Of a stretch of DNA of 64,000 nucleotides, positions 53,906 through 64,000 are shown in pieces. Location: the NCBI GenBank assembly GCA_964036045.1, contig OZ038378.1, forward strand, positions 180,228,288 to 180,292,287, given 5' to 3'. This DNA is from Eutreptiella sp. 'Long Island Sound 2002' (taxonomy: Eukaryota; Euglenozoa; Euglenophyceae; Eutreptiales; Eutreptiaceae). The stretch's first letter is position 1. Each line of letters begins with the position of its first letter. Made by a program: the position numbers and the translations under genes. The notes under the pieces are model-generated. The model did not search any database and had not been told where the DNA came from. It was given only the letters and a program-made list of their open reading frames with translations.

Positions 53906-54255
53906 GCGCCTGTTGTGCCTGCATGCAGTGGCATTCGTGCCCCCTGCAGTAGTAGAACTCCGCAGCCCTCGGCGGGTATCCCCTGCACAGCGGCGCTTGG
54001 TGCAGGCGGCAGAGCGCTGTGTTGCACCGCCCCCGCTGGTGCATGGCCTGGAACTGGGAGGTGCCCTTGCGCGGCTACTTGACGCACGCGCTGCACTTGG
54101 CGCCGCAGCAGGCAAAGGCCGCAGTGGGGCCACACTGGGCGCCAGCGGCGGGAAGTAGTCCAGCAGGAAGTAATCCTGCCTCCCACCGCCTGGGCGTGCC
54201 AGCCACCATGCAACAGCATCTGCAGTGTGGGGGCAGATGGTAAAATGCACCGCCA
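53906..54255 (-). pseudogene. Cysteine-rich coding-like remnant
   Basis: One minus-strand frame reads AFACCGAKCSACVK, then an in-frame TAG near 54080. It continues with GRCNTALCRLH and FYYCRGHECHCMQ. Paired cysteines and His look like a zinc-binding fold. The stop and the lack of splice sites suggest a decayed gene fragment. It could also be chance in GC-rich DNA. Confidence 0.25.
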
Positions 54256-54371
54256 ACTCCCTCGCCGCCTCGGGAGGGGGGTTGCCCTAAGCACTCTTTC
54301 TTGACAGGGCATGGTAGTGCAAGCAGTACGAGGGGTAGGAGTAGTGCGAGGGGACACTTGCCAGAGCAGAC

Positions 54372-54434
54372 CTTCTTGAAATCCTCCTTCGTTAGAACGA
54401 ACATGTCACAATATGTGCGTGCGACGATAGAGGC
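54372..54434 (-). CDS. Cyclic-nucleotide-gated-type channel, exon after the phosphate-binding cassette
   Basis: The exon has 21 codons between acceptor CCCTGCCAG and donor GTCTGC, both ends in phase 0. It reads ASIVARTYCDMFVLTKEDFK plus K. This continues the phosphate-binding cassette (RT|AS) from the previous exon and gives the last beta strands of the cyclic-nucleotide-binding domain. The donor is weak but the protein continuity is exact on both sides. Confidence 0.88.
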
Positions 54435-57204
54435 CTGGCAGGGGAAGGACGTGCAGTGCGCTGGGCAGGCTACGCAACTCCATGCACAAAACACCCACAT
54501 ACACGGGAACATGGCAACTTTCGCCTTCCAAGTTATCAAGCTGCGCAGAAGCCCGAGCCCAAGCCCAATCCCCAGCTCCAGCCCCAGCATCCCCAGCGCA
54601 TATCCAATCCCAGTTCTTGCCATACCTACCTCAGCCCAAATCCGAGGAGCCATAGCCCTAGCCAAATATAGCCCAAGGTCAAGCCAGAGGCATGCAACGA
54701 ACTAACCAGTTGGACAGTTTGACAGTCAACCAGCAGGGTCTGCGGGTCAATTGACATCCATTAGTGGGTCAGCCGCACGTGGTGGGTAACCAGCCCATCT
54801 CATTCAAGATCTGAGTCGACAGTCTGCAACACCAGGGTTCTGTTTTCTGCTTTTAAATCTTGAGGTTGGGATGCCCCATGATTCGCACAGCGCTGGAGCT
54901 GGGACTCAAGTGGGCTGGGGGACTGTCCGTGCTGCAAGGTCCTCTTGTTGCAACATGCCACAGCACAACACGATAGAACATTGGCAGCCAGGTAGGAGCT
55001 GGGGATAGCCAAGTAGCCAAGAAGGCAGAAGTGACACCAAAGCTGGGGGCAGGGGCCATGAAGGCTGGTAGGTTACCTTGTCGTGCAACCTATGTCCAGT
55101 GCTATGTCCTTTGCATGACCAGTTTGTTCATCGGGTATTGGTTCTGAAGGGGTACCTCATGTATTGTGCGATGCTTGGCACATATCGTGCGCACTGTGGA
55201 CGCCATTCAGGGCATCATGGGTTTATTGTGGTGGCATTACAAGCAGGTTGTCATGGCCCAGGAATATCTTTTTTGGTGCTCTTGATGGCCCTTGAGCAGG
55301 TTTGAAGAAGTCATTTTCTTCCTGTTTTCAGCCTACTTTTTCAGTCCCAAAATGTGCCATTTTCAAAGTGGGTTCGAAATTTGCGAGAATGGCTTCCAAG
55401 AACACAATATCCTGTGAGGGAGAATTCTTAGAGTCCCATTCATGACTGTCGATGATTGAATCCTGCTGTGATACAATGTTGACAGCATCACATGATGCCT
55501 TTTGGTTTCCAACTGGGCCATAAGCCAAGTGGCTTCGGTCCTGGATCATGCCATCATAGAGTTGTGAATGTGAATGCATGCAGTATTCACAGTATGAATA
55601 CTGTTGTTCTGACTGTCACTATGCACACCAGACAAAGGTGACATGTATGTGCCTCCCCCTGTGTGTTCTCATACCTGTTCTCGGTGTTATGTAGTGTTAT
55701 GCAGTGTGTGTTTCACAGCTTCATCACTATCGTTCACAGCGAACACGGACAATTCGTACTGAGTCGCAGTCAAACATGCTTGAGGATATTGAGGGGATCG
55801 AGTGATCATCTAGTGAGATTGGGCATGGGGGGGGGGGGGGGGACTGGGGGGTCAAAAATGGGTCAAAAAAGATTCTCTGCAAAAAAAATAATTGTTGGGG
55901 ACGATCGAGGATGATAAAAATGGCATTTTTAGGCTGTCACTAGGCACTGGTCACTTCTTAGGCTACCACTCTGTCTCTGTCCTTTAAGTCCCCTCCAAGC
56001 CTTTTCTTAGAAACGGTGTGAAATGAAAAGGGCAGGCACCCACTTTTGGACTGGAGGCACAAAATTTGGCCTATCCCCGCGCGGGGAGGGGGGTGAACCC
56101 CAAGACACACCCACCCACCCACAAGTGCACCACATGGCATCATCAAAATCAGAAACGACCATGCCATGAATGAGCCCAACAGCCTTGTGCCCTGTGCTGA
56201 AAAAAAAAACGCACCCTAGGCTAGAATTGAACCCATGACCCTCGACGTTTATGCCTCAGAATCCACATCACGAACCACTGAGCTACCCTTATGGTGGTAA
56301 AACGAGACACATTGAAACAAACATGAAAAAAAGTGAAACATGGATGGACCAAAAGCCAGCCAACCCACTATTGGCCTAGCCCCATCCCCTTGGGGGGGGG
56401 GGGGGGGGGATCTCATCAGAATGAGGCACCCACCATTTTGAAAAAGGCAACCCCCCCCCCCCCTCTCTTAAATGTAGGGTCTGCGGTCCACTAAGAAAAG
56501 GCCTGAATCCCCCAATGCCTTGAAAAAAATCCCCATCTTGGCATTGAAAATAGATCAAACATGGATCCAAAAAGGGTGCAAACTGAGTTATTTAGAAAAG
56601 GTTCAGGAACCTTTGAGCACCAAAAAAAGCGTTTTTCGACCATGAGAACCCAAACGTGGATATATACATGTCCCTGCAAAGGCCTGAAAATAGACTTCAA
56701 TGGGGCATTGGTGTTGGGGAATGGCACACGGTGCGCGTGCTACGGTAGGTACCAACGGTCACACAAAGTCAAAGAATGGTCCAAAATGAATTTATCCAAC
56801 TTAGCATGACAAAAAAAATGTTCTTGAACCATGAACATTACTTTTTGGCCCATGAAAAAGACCTTGAAAACGGCGCATTCTGGGACCCAAAATGTGTCAA
56901 AAGCAAGTGGAAAGTAAAAGTCCCATAAAGTCGTAAATGTTGAGCATGCTCCATGTGCAGATTGTATGTGTTGTGTACTCGTGTGCATGTGCGTGACTCA
57001 GTGCGGTGCACAGCGCAAAATGCGTGAAAATGGTCTTGTAATGCTGCAGTCTCTTTGCTGCTGCACATTCTTGTGTGCTGGTGGGGCCTGTTCGCTGCCG
57101 GGCACCCGTGCCCCTACAGACCCCAGCTACTGCAATGGAACTCTACTGCACCAGCCCTCTGATATGGGCTGCTTGCCACAATGCCAGTGACAGGGGAGCC
57201 AAAC
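54435..57204. other. Channel intron with repeats and a tRNA-like remnant
   Basis: Contains a G-run at about 55829-55843, paired G- and C-runs at about 56393-56463, and degenerate relatives of the 162-bp repeat at about 55320-55375 (inverted), 56500-56530 and 56850-56910. No exon of another gene is supported. Confidence 0.55.
56213..56290 (-). other. tRNA-derived remnant
   Basis: On the minus strand the A-box-like GGGTAGCTCAGTGGTT and the B-box-like GGGTTCAATTCT are correctly ordered, about 40 bases apart. T-stem and acceptor pairing are poor, so it is a tRNA pseudogene or the head of a SINE and not a working tRNA. Confidence 0.6.
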
Positions 57205-57322
57205 CGTTCTTTTGGTGTCGTACAGCAATGCAATCTCTCCAAAAAATCCGCCGTCCTTCAACGTGAACACCACCTTGTCATCCTCTGACACGACATTCAA
57301 TTCCCCGCGGCTGATAAAGAAC
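57205..57322 (-). CDS. Cyclic-nucleotide-gated-type channel, exon with the phosphate-binding cassette
   Basis: The 118-base exon lies between acceptor GTGCTGCAG and donor GTTTGG. Its first base completes the Met codon. It reads FFISRGELNVVSEDDK, then GGFFGEIALLYDTKRT. GEIALL with the Glu and KRT with the Arg form the phosphate-binding cassette that holds cAMP or cGMP, so ligand binding is likely kept. The next residues (AS) come from the exon at 54372. Confidence 0.92.
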
Positions 57323-59013
57323 CTGCAGCACCACAAAAAGGCTCCAAAGGGGAATGGTCTTGGTGAAGAATGGCATTTCTGATGGTGTTACTTGGGCACT
57401 GGTGGGGTCCACTCTGTACACAGCCCGGGACACGAGGAAGCAAAACTACAACAGGCCTTTCGGGCAAGCCACAGAGGCAAACAGAAAACATGTCAGTTTT
57501 CAAATGAGCCCAGACATTTGCAGCAAACACCCGTGGAGCGAGCCGCGAGTGGACACCAGTAACGCTCCTAGGTAGCCGAATCTGAAGTCCCCAAGTCACT
57601 GAGTACGCCTTGGAAAAATGGGAAAGATGGAAAGATGGGGAAATGGGGAAAGATGGGGGGGGATTGGGCGAGATGGGGAGGAATGGGGGAAAATGGGGGA
57701 AATGGGGGGGGTAATGGGAGAAACGTGGGAGAAAAATGCAACGAGACACCCATGTTCCCCAATCCCATTTCCCGCAGATCTTCCCATTAGTTCCCTTCAC
57801 AAAATAAGTATCCGGTATCCAGATGGAAAATGGGGGGAGACCGAAAGTATCCATGGTCATCCGAAAATTCAGGACTGATGCCAAACCCCCACCACTCACC
57901 AAATCCACGTTGGGGGCCCACGGGGCTGGGGGCACAAAAGCATTTTCCCGAACAACTGTGTAGGACCAGAGTCAAAGGGTATCCGGGGAGGCCCAAGCTA
58001 CCTCAATGAGGGTCCTGGCCACCCAAGTAACTCCTCATGGATCAATTACACATGCAGCTCCACTCTCATACTGCAACGAGTTCATAGATTGTCAACTGGT
58101 GCATATGTAAGAAGGTAGGGAGGTAGGGGTGTAGGGAGGTAGGGAGGTAGGTAGGTCGGTAGGTCCCACCCAGGAATGATTTCTGGCGGAGTGCCCACCC
58201 AGCAATTTATTTTGGCGGAGAGTTCGCCCGGGAATTAATTTTGGCGGAGCACCCGGCTGGGAATTTTTTTGGGCGGAGTGCAGGAATGTGTTGCACATCG
58301 TCAATATGCCATGCTCATAAGGACTATCAACCAACGACGCTCATTGACTATGCAACTTGGACCCATTTGGTTCGAAGGCAAAATCAATATTTGCATGGCA
58401 TGGGGGGCTCCACCCCCAGACGGTGAACCCTAACCCCACACCCATATACTTGAAACACCAGGTCCTCTATGAACCTTAAGAATGCAAGCACAAGGACAAG
58501 GGGATACCATCACTTGCACAGCATGTGAGGGAACATGATGACGCAATGTGCGGTGAACCCTCCTTGCAGTGCCTCCCAAGGTACAACATCAAGGGGCCAT
58601 GAGTGCATTTGGACAAGTGTATGTGTTGGCCCACCAGACGGTGAGGTGCCTAAGAAGGCACACCAACATAGCCCAACAACATGGGGAGGGGCCTACGTCA
58701 CTGGAGCCTCGTCAATCCAATCACATAGTCTCCAGGTTTCCGGGTCAACACCACACCACACCCCTAGCCCTTGAACTTCAAGAAAATGAGGGGGCAAAAG
58801 GCCAAGCCACAACCTCAGACAGCTCCAACAAAAAGATAAAACAGGCTTCTAGGGAGTGGATGGTGTCACACACTGCACCACGGCCTTCGGTTGCACTGCA
58901 ACGGCATAGCGGACCAGGAAGCAGCAATAACAGCATGACAGAACCCCTGACCCCTCAACCCCTCATTAAGCATGCTCAGTACAAGGAGACGGACATGGGT
59001 GGTGGGGTCATAC
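57323..59013. other. Channel intron with G-rich and short tandem repeats
   Basis: A purine-only G-rich tract lies at about 57615-57720. GGTA-type repeats lie at about 58110-58165. Units of about 36 bases with GGAATT and TTTGGCGGAG lie at about 58170-58280. No gene is supported. Confidence 0.55.
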
Positions 59014-59138
59014 ATTTCGTTGCCGACCTCGCCCTTGCGCACAATGAATGAATTTGGGAGACAGACACGGGGCTTCAGGCATTTCACAATCTCGTTGATG
59101 AAATCCGTGTCATCTTTGCATTGCTGGAACAGCGGCAC
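59014..59138 (-). CDS. Cyclic-nucleotide-gated-type channel, exon with start of the binding domain
   Basis: The 125-base exon lies between acceptor CACTTGACCAG and donor GTATGA. It reads VPLFQQCKDDTDF, then NEIVKCLKPRVCLPNSFIV and RKGEVGNE plus two bases of Met. This is the usual start of the cyclic-nucleotide-binding domain (PLF...F...L...L(K/R)P...G(D/N)xIxRxGExGxxM). It joins SEIIKK of the exon at 63185 in phase 0. Confidence 0.92.
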
Positions 59139-59544
59139 CTGGTCAAGTGTGTGTCATGTGTGTTGTGTGCACGTGTGTATTTGTGTGCATGCATGCGTGT
59201 CCGTGTGGTGTGTGGTGTACATTCCTGGTGTGTGTGATTTTGTGACCACCCAGGTGTTGCGTAGCATATGTGTGGAGTCACGTGTGAGAGTTCCTGCCTG
59301 GTGTGCACGGTGCAGAGGGTTTGCCTTGATGCCGCCCAAAGCTCGTAGCTACAGAAAGGTCCCACAAAAAGTTAAACATGAAAGGTGCACAGGGGTGTCG
59401 CAAACTGATGAACTGGTGTTGTGCTCAGGGAAGCATTGGAGCGGAGGAGGGGGGGGGGTGGGGGACGACCCTCCTCCTTGACAACTGCTGCTTGAAAGGT
59501 TTCGACACCAGAAAAAATTTTTGGCCTATATTGCTGGTGGGCTG

Positions 59545-59690
59545 TGGATGGTTGCTGTTAATTCCTAGTGGCCTCTGGATGGTTGCGGTTGATTCTTGGT
59601 GCTTTCTGGATGGTTGCTATTGATTCCTGGTGGTCTCTGGATGGTTGCTGTTCATTCCTGGTGGTCTTTGGATGGTTGGGAATGCTTCGC
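59545..59690 (+). repeat. 33-bp minisatellite, copy 1
   Basis: Units of GATTCCTGGTGGTCTCTGGA and TGGTTGCTGTT recur every 33 bases for about four units and end next to CGCGCCGCAGGGAAAG. Confidence 0.85.
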
Positions 59691-60304
59691 GCGCCGCAGG
59701 GAAAGGGTAATTAGCTTTAGTGTACACTGTCCAAGAAATATACACCGGAACAAATTCGGGCACGTTGATCTGGTGACACCATCGCTCTCTACAAAGAGGG
59801 AGACTACGGCCTCGGCTCAACGTGCAAAGCGTGGTAGGGAATCCCACCCTTCTACTGTGATTAAGGAGGAGGGGCGTTACCCCCTCAGTCAAAAGTAGCA
59901 GAGCCCCGATGCTACTCCTGACCCCATACCCCCTAAAGCAGGCAACTTCATGGATACATGTGAGCCCTCCGCTGTGCCATGGTTGTGTGTAAGTGTGTAA
60001 GTGTGTATGAGTGTGTCTCACGGCACTACGTCGTTGTGTTGCGCGCACATTGAAAACAACCATGGGTACCTATGTTTGCGATTTTGGATTTATTTAGACA
60101 CAACACACTTCAATGCAAAATTTTAAAAAAGAAATATTGCGTGCACTCCAGGATGCACAATGTGCAGCACAACGTATGTCCGATGCCCCCACCGTAGCAC
60201 AACATCAGTCCCACCATCGCACTTTGTTGCCTGATCCCCTACATCATAGGGTGCCCAATCCTATGATGTGGGCGTTTCGAGTCGTTTCGCGTTTCAAAAT
60301 TGGG

Positions 60305-60470
60305 GCCAAAGCGTGGGAGTCCATATCCCCAACTCAAGGGGCCACGCCAAAGCATGGGAGTCCATATCCCCAACGCGAGGGGCCACGCCAAAGTGTTGGA
60401 GTCCATATCCCCAACTCCAGGGGCCACACCAAAGCGTGGGAGTCCATATCCCCAACTCAAGGGGCCTCCA
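60305..60470 (+). repeat. 41-bp minisatellite, four units
   Basis: GCCAAAGCGTGGGAGTCCAT-type starts at 60305, 60346, 60387 and 60428. Confidence 0.9.
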
Positions 60471-60542
60471 ACATGGAGGAGAGAACTTTGTGCCGGTTTC
60501 CTCAATAGCACCGGACGGTCAACGAAGCTTGTAAGACTCAAG

Positions 60543-60780
60543 TAACCCCTGCCTTCTTGGGGGTCCCCAATAGGGGGACAAAATCAGAATTGGCTACCTC
60601 ACCCCTGCCTTCTAGGGGGCCCAAAAGAGGGTGGAATGGCTACATAACCCCTGCCTTCTTGGGGGTCCCCAATAAGGGGACAAAATCAGAATTGGCTACC
60701 TTACCCCTGCCTTCTCGGGGGCCCAAAAGAGGGTGGAATGGCTACATAACCCCTGCCTTCTTGGGGGTCCCCAATGTCAA
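60543..60780 (+). repeat. 102-bp tandem repeat, about 2.3 units
   Basis: TAACCCCTGCCTTCTTGGGG starts at 60543, 60645 and 60747. The period is a multiple of three, which keeps an ORF open through it. Confidence 0.9.
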
Positions 60781-61089
60781 ACCCGGGAACACAATCAGAT
60801 GCGGTTCCTCGACCACTACCATCTTGTGGGCCCAAACCGCATTGGGTACAGAATCAAATGCACCATTTGTGAAAGATAGAGGCCCAAAAAGGGGAATGTA
60901 GCAATCAAATAGGAGAAAAAAGTGGTGTGGGGGGGGAAACGGTATGTAACAAATGTGCGTATGTATTATGTATGTTATTATGTATTATTAGGCGGAATAT
61001 TATGTATTCGACTTGTATTATGGTATAGTTACCCAAACTGCGCGCTGCAGGGCGCACTGCAAGTGCCGCAGGGAAAGCGTTCCCGTTGC

Positions 61090-61295
61090 CCTTGATTCCT
61101 GGTGCTCTCTGGATGGTTGCGGTTGATTCTTGGTGCTTTCTGGATGGTTGCTATTGATTATTGGTGGTCTCTGGATAGTTGCTGTTAATTCTTGGTGGTC
61201 TCTAGATGGTTGCTTTCAATTCCTGGTGCTCTTTGGATGGTTGTTGTTGATTCCTGTTGCTCTCTGGGTGGTTGCTGTTAATTCCTAGTGGTCAA
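61090..61295 (+). repeat. 33-bp minisatellite, copy 2
   Basis: Same unit as at 59545, about six copies. It is preceded by a related GCGCGCTGCAGGG / CCGCAGGGAAAGCG stretch. The two arrays are probably parts of one duplicated block. Confidence 0.85.
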
Positions 61296-61318
61296 AGGAT
61301 GTACAGTGCACAGCCAAC

Positions 61319-61825
61319 TCAAAGCAATAAATCCAGATAGGGCAGTGGTTTGCAGAACTTGGGGTAGTGGGAGGTGGAAACGTTGCGGCCACCCCTAAGG
61401 TAGAGGCCGTGGGTGTTGGAGGGGCCTGCCCTTGCCACAGACAGGAGCCCTGCGAGAAATGCGAGGTGATAAACATGCCCCAATGCTGAAGCTTCTCGTT
61501 GAGATCGTTGAACCCCATAGGTCCCCTTGATTATGGGCGCCATACCCTGCAGCCAATGGGGCAAGAACCGCCACTGCACTGCACAGTTTGTGGTGGTGGC
61601 TTGGGCCGCATCGACTAATTGCCACAGTCGCTGTTGTGACTCAGAGACGCGGAGTTTTGTTTCAGCCTTCTGAACCAGGTTGTATGGCACTCGCTCACGT
61701 GCCTTCCCCACCATGCGATCTTCATGGTGAAACACCAGCACAGCCCACACAACCTGCTCCCGGGTCGGGGCAGGCGTGGGGAGTGCACCAGCAATAGAAG
61801 AAAATTCATCAAGAGTCTGCGACAT
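61319..61825 (-). CDS. Hypothetical nested gene, second exon
   Basis: After acceptor TTGTTCTCTACAG an open frame reads MSQTLDEFSSIAGALPTPAP, EQVVWAVLVFHHEDRMVGK and QQRLWQLVDAAQATTT. It joins AAWHAQ of the exon at 62169 in phase 0. Near 61525 a second frame (MGFNDLNEKLQHWGMFITSH) looks more protein-like than the first, so a frameshift or small intron may lie there. The gene sits inside a channel intron on the same strand but is not needed for the channel reading frame. I do not recognise the family. Confidence 0.35.
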   Translation of the reverse strand: MSQTLDEFSSIAGALPTPAPTREQVVWAVLVFHHEDRMVGKARERVPYNLVQKAETKLRVSESQQRLWQLVDAAQATTTNCAVQWRFLPHWLQGMAPIIKGTYGVQRSQREASALGHVYHLAFLAGLLSVARAGPSNTHGLYLRGGRNVSTSHYPKFCKPLPYLDLLL

Positions 61826-62168
61826 CTGTAGAGAACAATGGGCAACATGACACAAAGCACACTATAGATCCCTCACACTTTGACTGCCTCGCAAAGATGT
61901 GGCCCCAGAAAGCTTCAGCATTGAGAGATGCTAACGCCAGGCACTTATGCACCCTCAAGTTGCACCTGAAACTGTCAACCTAAAAATTTTTGTAGGACCC
62001 CAACTCAGGTTTCCACCTGCATTGGAAGAGGGGGAGGGGGGGGGGGGTCATCCTTCCATTTTTTTTTCATGCGTGCCTGGTTACTGTTTGGGCCCTACAT
62101 GTACAGTAAAACAACAAATGTGGCAACTGTGACATGAGTCGCAATGAGTAACACGTCTGTGCACCAAC

Positions 62169-62374
62169 CTGGGCATGCCAGGCTGCTAGAGCTTCTTCTT
62201 CATCCTTTTCCTCATTTGGAACAACAAGGGACATTTGGATCTGGTGCCCCCCAACGGCGATTTCTAGCACTGGCACATCCAATGCATACAATGGCCCCCT
62301 TTTGGGGAAGAGACAGATTGGCAACAATGCGCACGGTTTGGTATCGAGCGAGGGTTCGGCGCATCTTTGCCCAG
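62169..62374 (-). CDS. Hypothetical nested gene, first visible exon
   Basis: A frame open between acceptor CTTTCCATAG and donor GTTGGT reads PICLFPKRGPLYALDVPVLE, GGHQIQMSLVV and NEEKDEEEALAAWHAQ. The splice sites and phase fit the exon at 61825. A second frame is also open for part of it. No start codon or promoter is identified. Confidence 0.35.
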
Positions 62375-63184
62375 CTATGGAAAGGAAAATTTTGTAAATT
62401 ATATGGCAGTGTGGTGAGACAGAGTTGTATGAAACTACCCAGGCCTTGTTGCACATGACATGGAATGATTCATTATCAGGAGCAATATTAGGAACCAAGT
62501 ATGTGGGCCTTGGCCACACATTGCAGAGGGTCTTCAGACAGACTGCCTACACCCGTTATTGCAACAATTGAGAAAAAGGATAATGAGAAAATTCTAGCAG
62601 CAGAAATAGTCGCATGTGAGCACGGTGCATGGGACTCCCTCCATGTGCATGGTGGCGCCAATCTTGTGTGGCATGGTGCTTCCTTGGTCAATCGTAGGGC
62701 AGGCAAGATAGTGGGACACTGGGAATTGGATTTCTGTTTGTGAAGCACCAGCTATCCTTTGAGCCGGTGCAAGATGATTGACAGTGCACCTGCTCCTTCC
62801 ACTTGAAGAAATTAGTGGTCCAACAGGGGAGGGGGGGGTAGGGCAGCAAAAAACACCGTTTTCGGCCTGTGAATTCCGAAGCGGATCCCAATCAATCTAA
62901 GCCTGGCCTAGTGTATGTTGACCGATCGCACTGGCCAAAACTCCCAGACTGTTGCAGCTTGCCACGAATTTCAATGGACTGCCCCAACCGCTGAACAATG
63001 CCCAAAATGCCCAAGCTGCCGAATCGCCCTTAATGTCCCAACTGCGAACCTCACCCCGCCTCTGAATCGTCCAATCTGTTAGACTGCCCTGATATGAGCA
63101 GCCAACAGTACCCAAGAAGCCTATAAAACGCCCCAAAAGCCTGATTTATCGGATCAACAGCCCAGCAACGCTCATGCCAAAGAC
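62375..63184. other. Channel intron, nothing recognised
   Basis: Short overlapping ORFs only, with one G-run near 62830 and CCCAA/CTGCC-rich unordered sequence at 62940-63090. Confidence 0.5.
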
Positions 63185-63397
63185 CTTTTTGATAATCTCG
63201 GAATTCAGAATCACGCTCATCTTTGTCTTTAGATATGGCGGCAGGTCATCCAGCACTTTGTTTTTGTCCAGCCCTTTACCAGACTTCCACAAATATGTGT
63301 AGTAATTCCGCACCTCATTCTGGAGGTCCTGCGGGATGCGCTTGTACTTCATATAATCGTTAATCCCATCCATTTTTTGCCTACAGCGCCGGACACA
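63185..63397 (-). CDS. Cyclic-nucleotide-gated-type channel, C-linker exon
   Basis: The exon starts after acceptor CCGGCCCTGCAG at 63398, or after CTGTAG at 63381, and ends at donor AAAAAG|GTCTTT in phase 0. It reads QKMDGINDYMKYKRIP, LQNEVRNYYTYLWKSGKGLD and DDLPPYLKTKM, then ILNSEIIKK. This is the C-linker that joins the S6 pore helix of CNG/HCN-type channels to the ligand-binding domain. The pore and S1-S6 exons must lie beyond the right end of the window. The protein would be a plasma or ciliary membrane cation channel gated or modulated by cAMP or cGMP. Confidence 0.92.
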
Positions 63398-64000
63398 CTG
63401 CAGGGCCGGAGGCAACAACAAGCGGAACAATGCAGAGGCGGTGCACAGGAAGTGCAGGCGCCTTAAGCAGGCAGCACAGCAGCTGTACACAAGCAATGCT
63501 TCTGTACTGCCGACGTAAAGAAACACGCAGGCAGTGCCTTAGCAGTGTGCAGGCAGGGTGCAAGCAATGCATAGCAGATGCACTGGAGCAGTGCAGAGAC
63601 AGTAAAAAAACAAGTATATTCGTGACCTTTTGCATACCATTTTCAATGCCACTGCGGATTTATCCAGCGTAGGGGCTTGTGGGAGTTAGTGGGGGCTGGC
63701 ACTGGTGGACAATGCAGACAGCCCAACACGTGCAGTGAATGCACTCTGGAGACTGCACAAACCGTGCGAACTCGTTGAACTGCTGCGAACTGCACCGACG
63801 TGCCGCAGCTGCTGAGCACAAGGTTACATCAAGCGGCACCAGTCTAATCTATCAACAAACTCTATTGCTCTCGCATATCTACCTCACACTAATGGAAGTA
63901 AATTCCATAATGGATCTAGAATAAGGCCAAAAGCACTTTCAAGGGGCCATTGAGAGGCCCATGCAACAGGGAGGAGGCCCACTGGCGGAGGAAAAAATCA
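63398..64000. repeat. Channel intron with dispersed repeat, copy 2
   Basis: From about 63650 the sequence matches the repeat at 32847. About 170 bases (roughly 63673-63840) absent from the other copy split it. The copy runs off the end of the window. Confidence 0.7.

Larger units (their letters stand above)
59139..61318. other. Channel intron with several minisatellites
   Basis: Contains a GT-rich stretch (about 59150-59240) and the arrays listed separately at 59545, 60305, 60543 and 61090. The dispersed block shared with 38262 lies at about 59826-59875. No gene is supported. Confidence 0.6.

Overview
This looks like a stretch of a large, repeat-rich protist or algal nuclear genome. Host genes are sparse and split into small exons by long GT-AG introns, about a third of the window is nested Ty3/gypsy chromoviruses, and the rest is full of minisatellites, homopolymer tracts and short inverted-repeat elements. 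Canonical splice sites argue against a dinoflagellate. A prasinophyte-like green alga would fit, but the sequence does not fix the lineage. TGA is a normal stop here: the channel gene, the decarboxylase gene and the intact pol ORF all end in it.

Positions 1-25424 are a nested retrotransposon complex. Element 1 (gag-pol 837-8276, about 3-kb LTRs) is an old chromovirus with four in-frame stops in one 2480-codon frame. Element 2 (8530-19326) is inserted in its downstream LTR. It is 10,797 bp long, has 532-bp LTRs that look identical, a GTCTA target duplication, a tRNA-iMet-type primer site and intact gag and pol. Its gag and pol lie in one frame separated by a single TAG with overlapping stem potential just downstream, and no ATG precedes the protease. 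Both elements carry an extra domain between protease and reverse transcriptase that resembles phage-type N6-adenine methyltransferases. The motif NPPF is kept in element 2 and is NPRF in element 1. A deleted tandem remnant (22118-22458) and a third LTR (to 25424) follow.

Positions 25425-31700 hold short repeats and inverted-repeat elements. The minus strand from 36196 to 31705 carries exons of a phosphatidylserine decarboxylase and, just upstream, a multi-pass membrane-protein first exon that may belong to the same gene.

The minus strand from about 63397 to 41624 carries the last six exons of a cyclic-nucleotide-gated-type channel (C-linker, cyclic-nucleotide-binding domain, charged tail). 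All five exon junctions can be read with matching phase. Its 12.3-kb penultimate-region intron (42100-54371) contains a terminal-inverted-repeat element with an internal 162-bp tandem repeat and a 5.7-kb array of about 104 copies of a 55-bp unit. The remaining intronic and intergenic DNA contains minisatellites, tRNA-like remnants, a possible nested two-exon gene and dispersed repeats.
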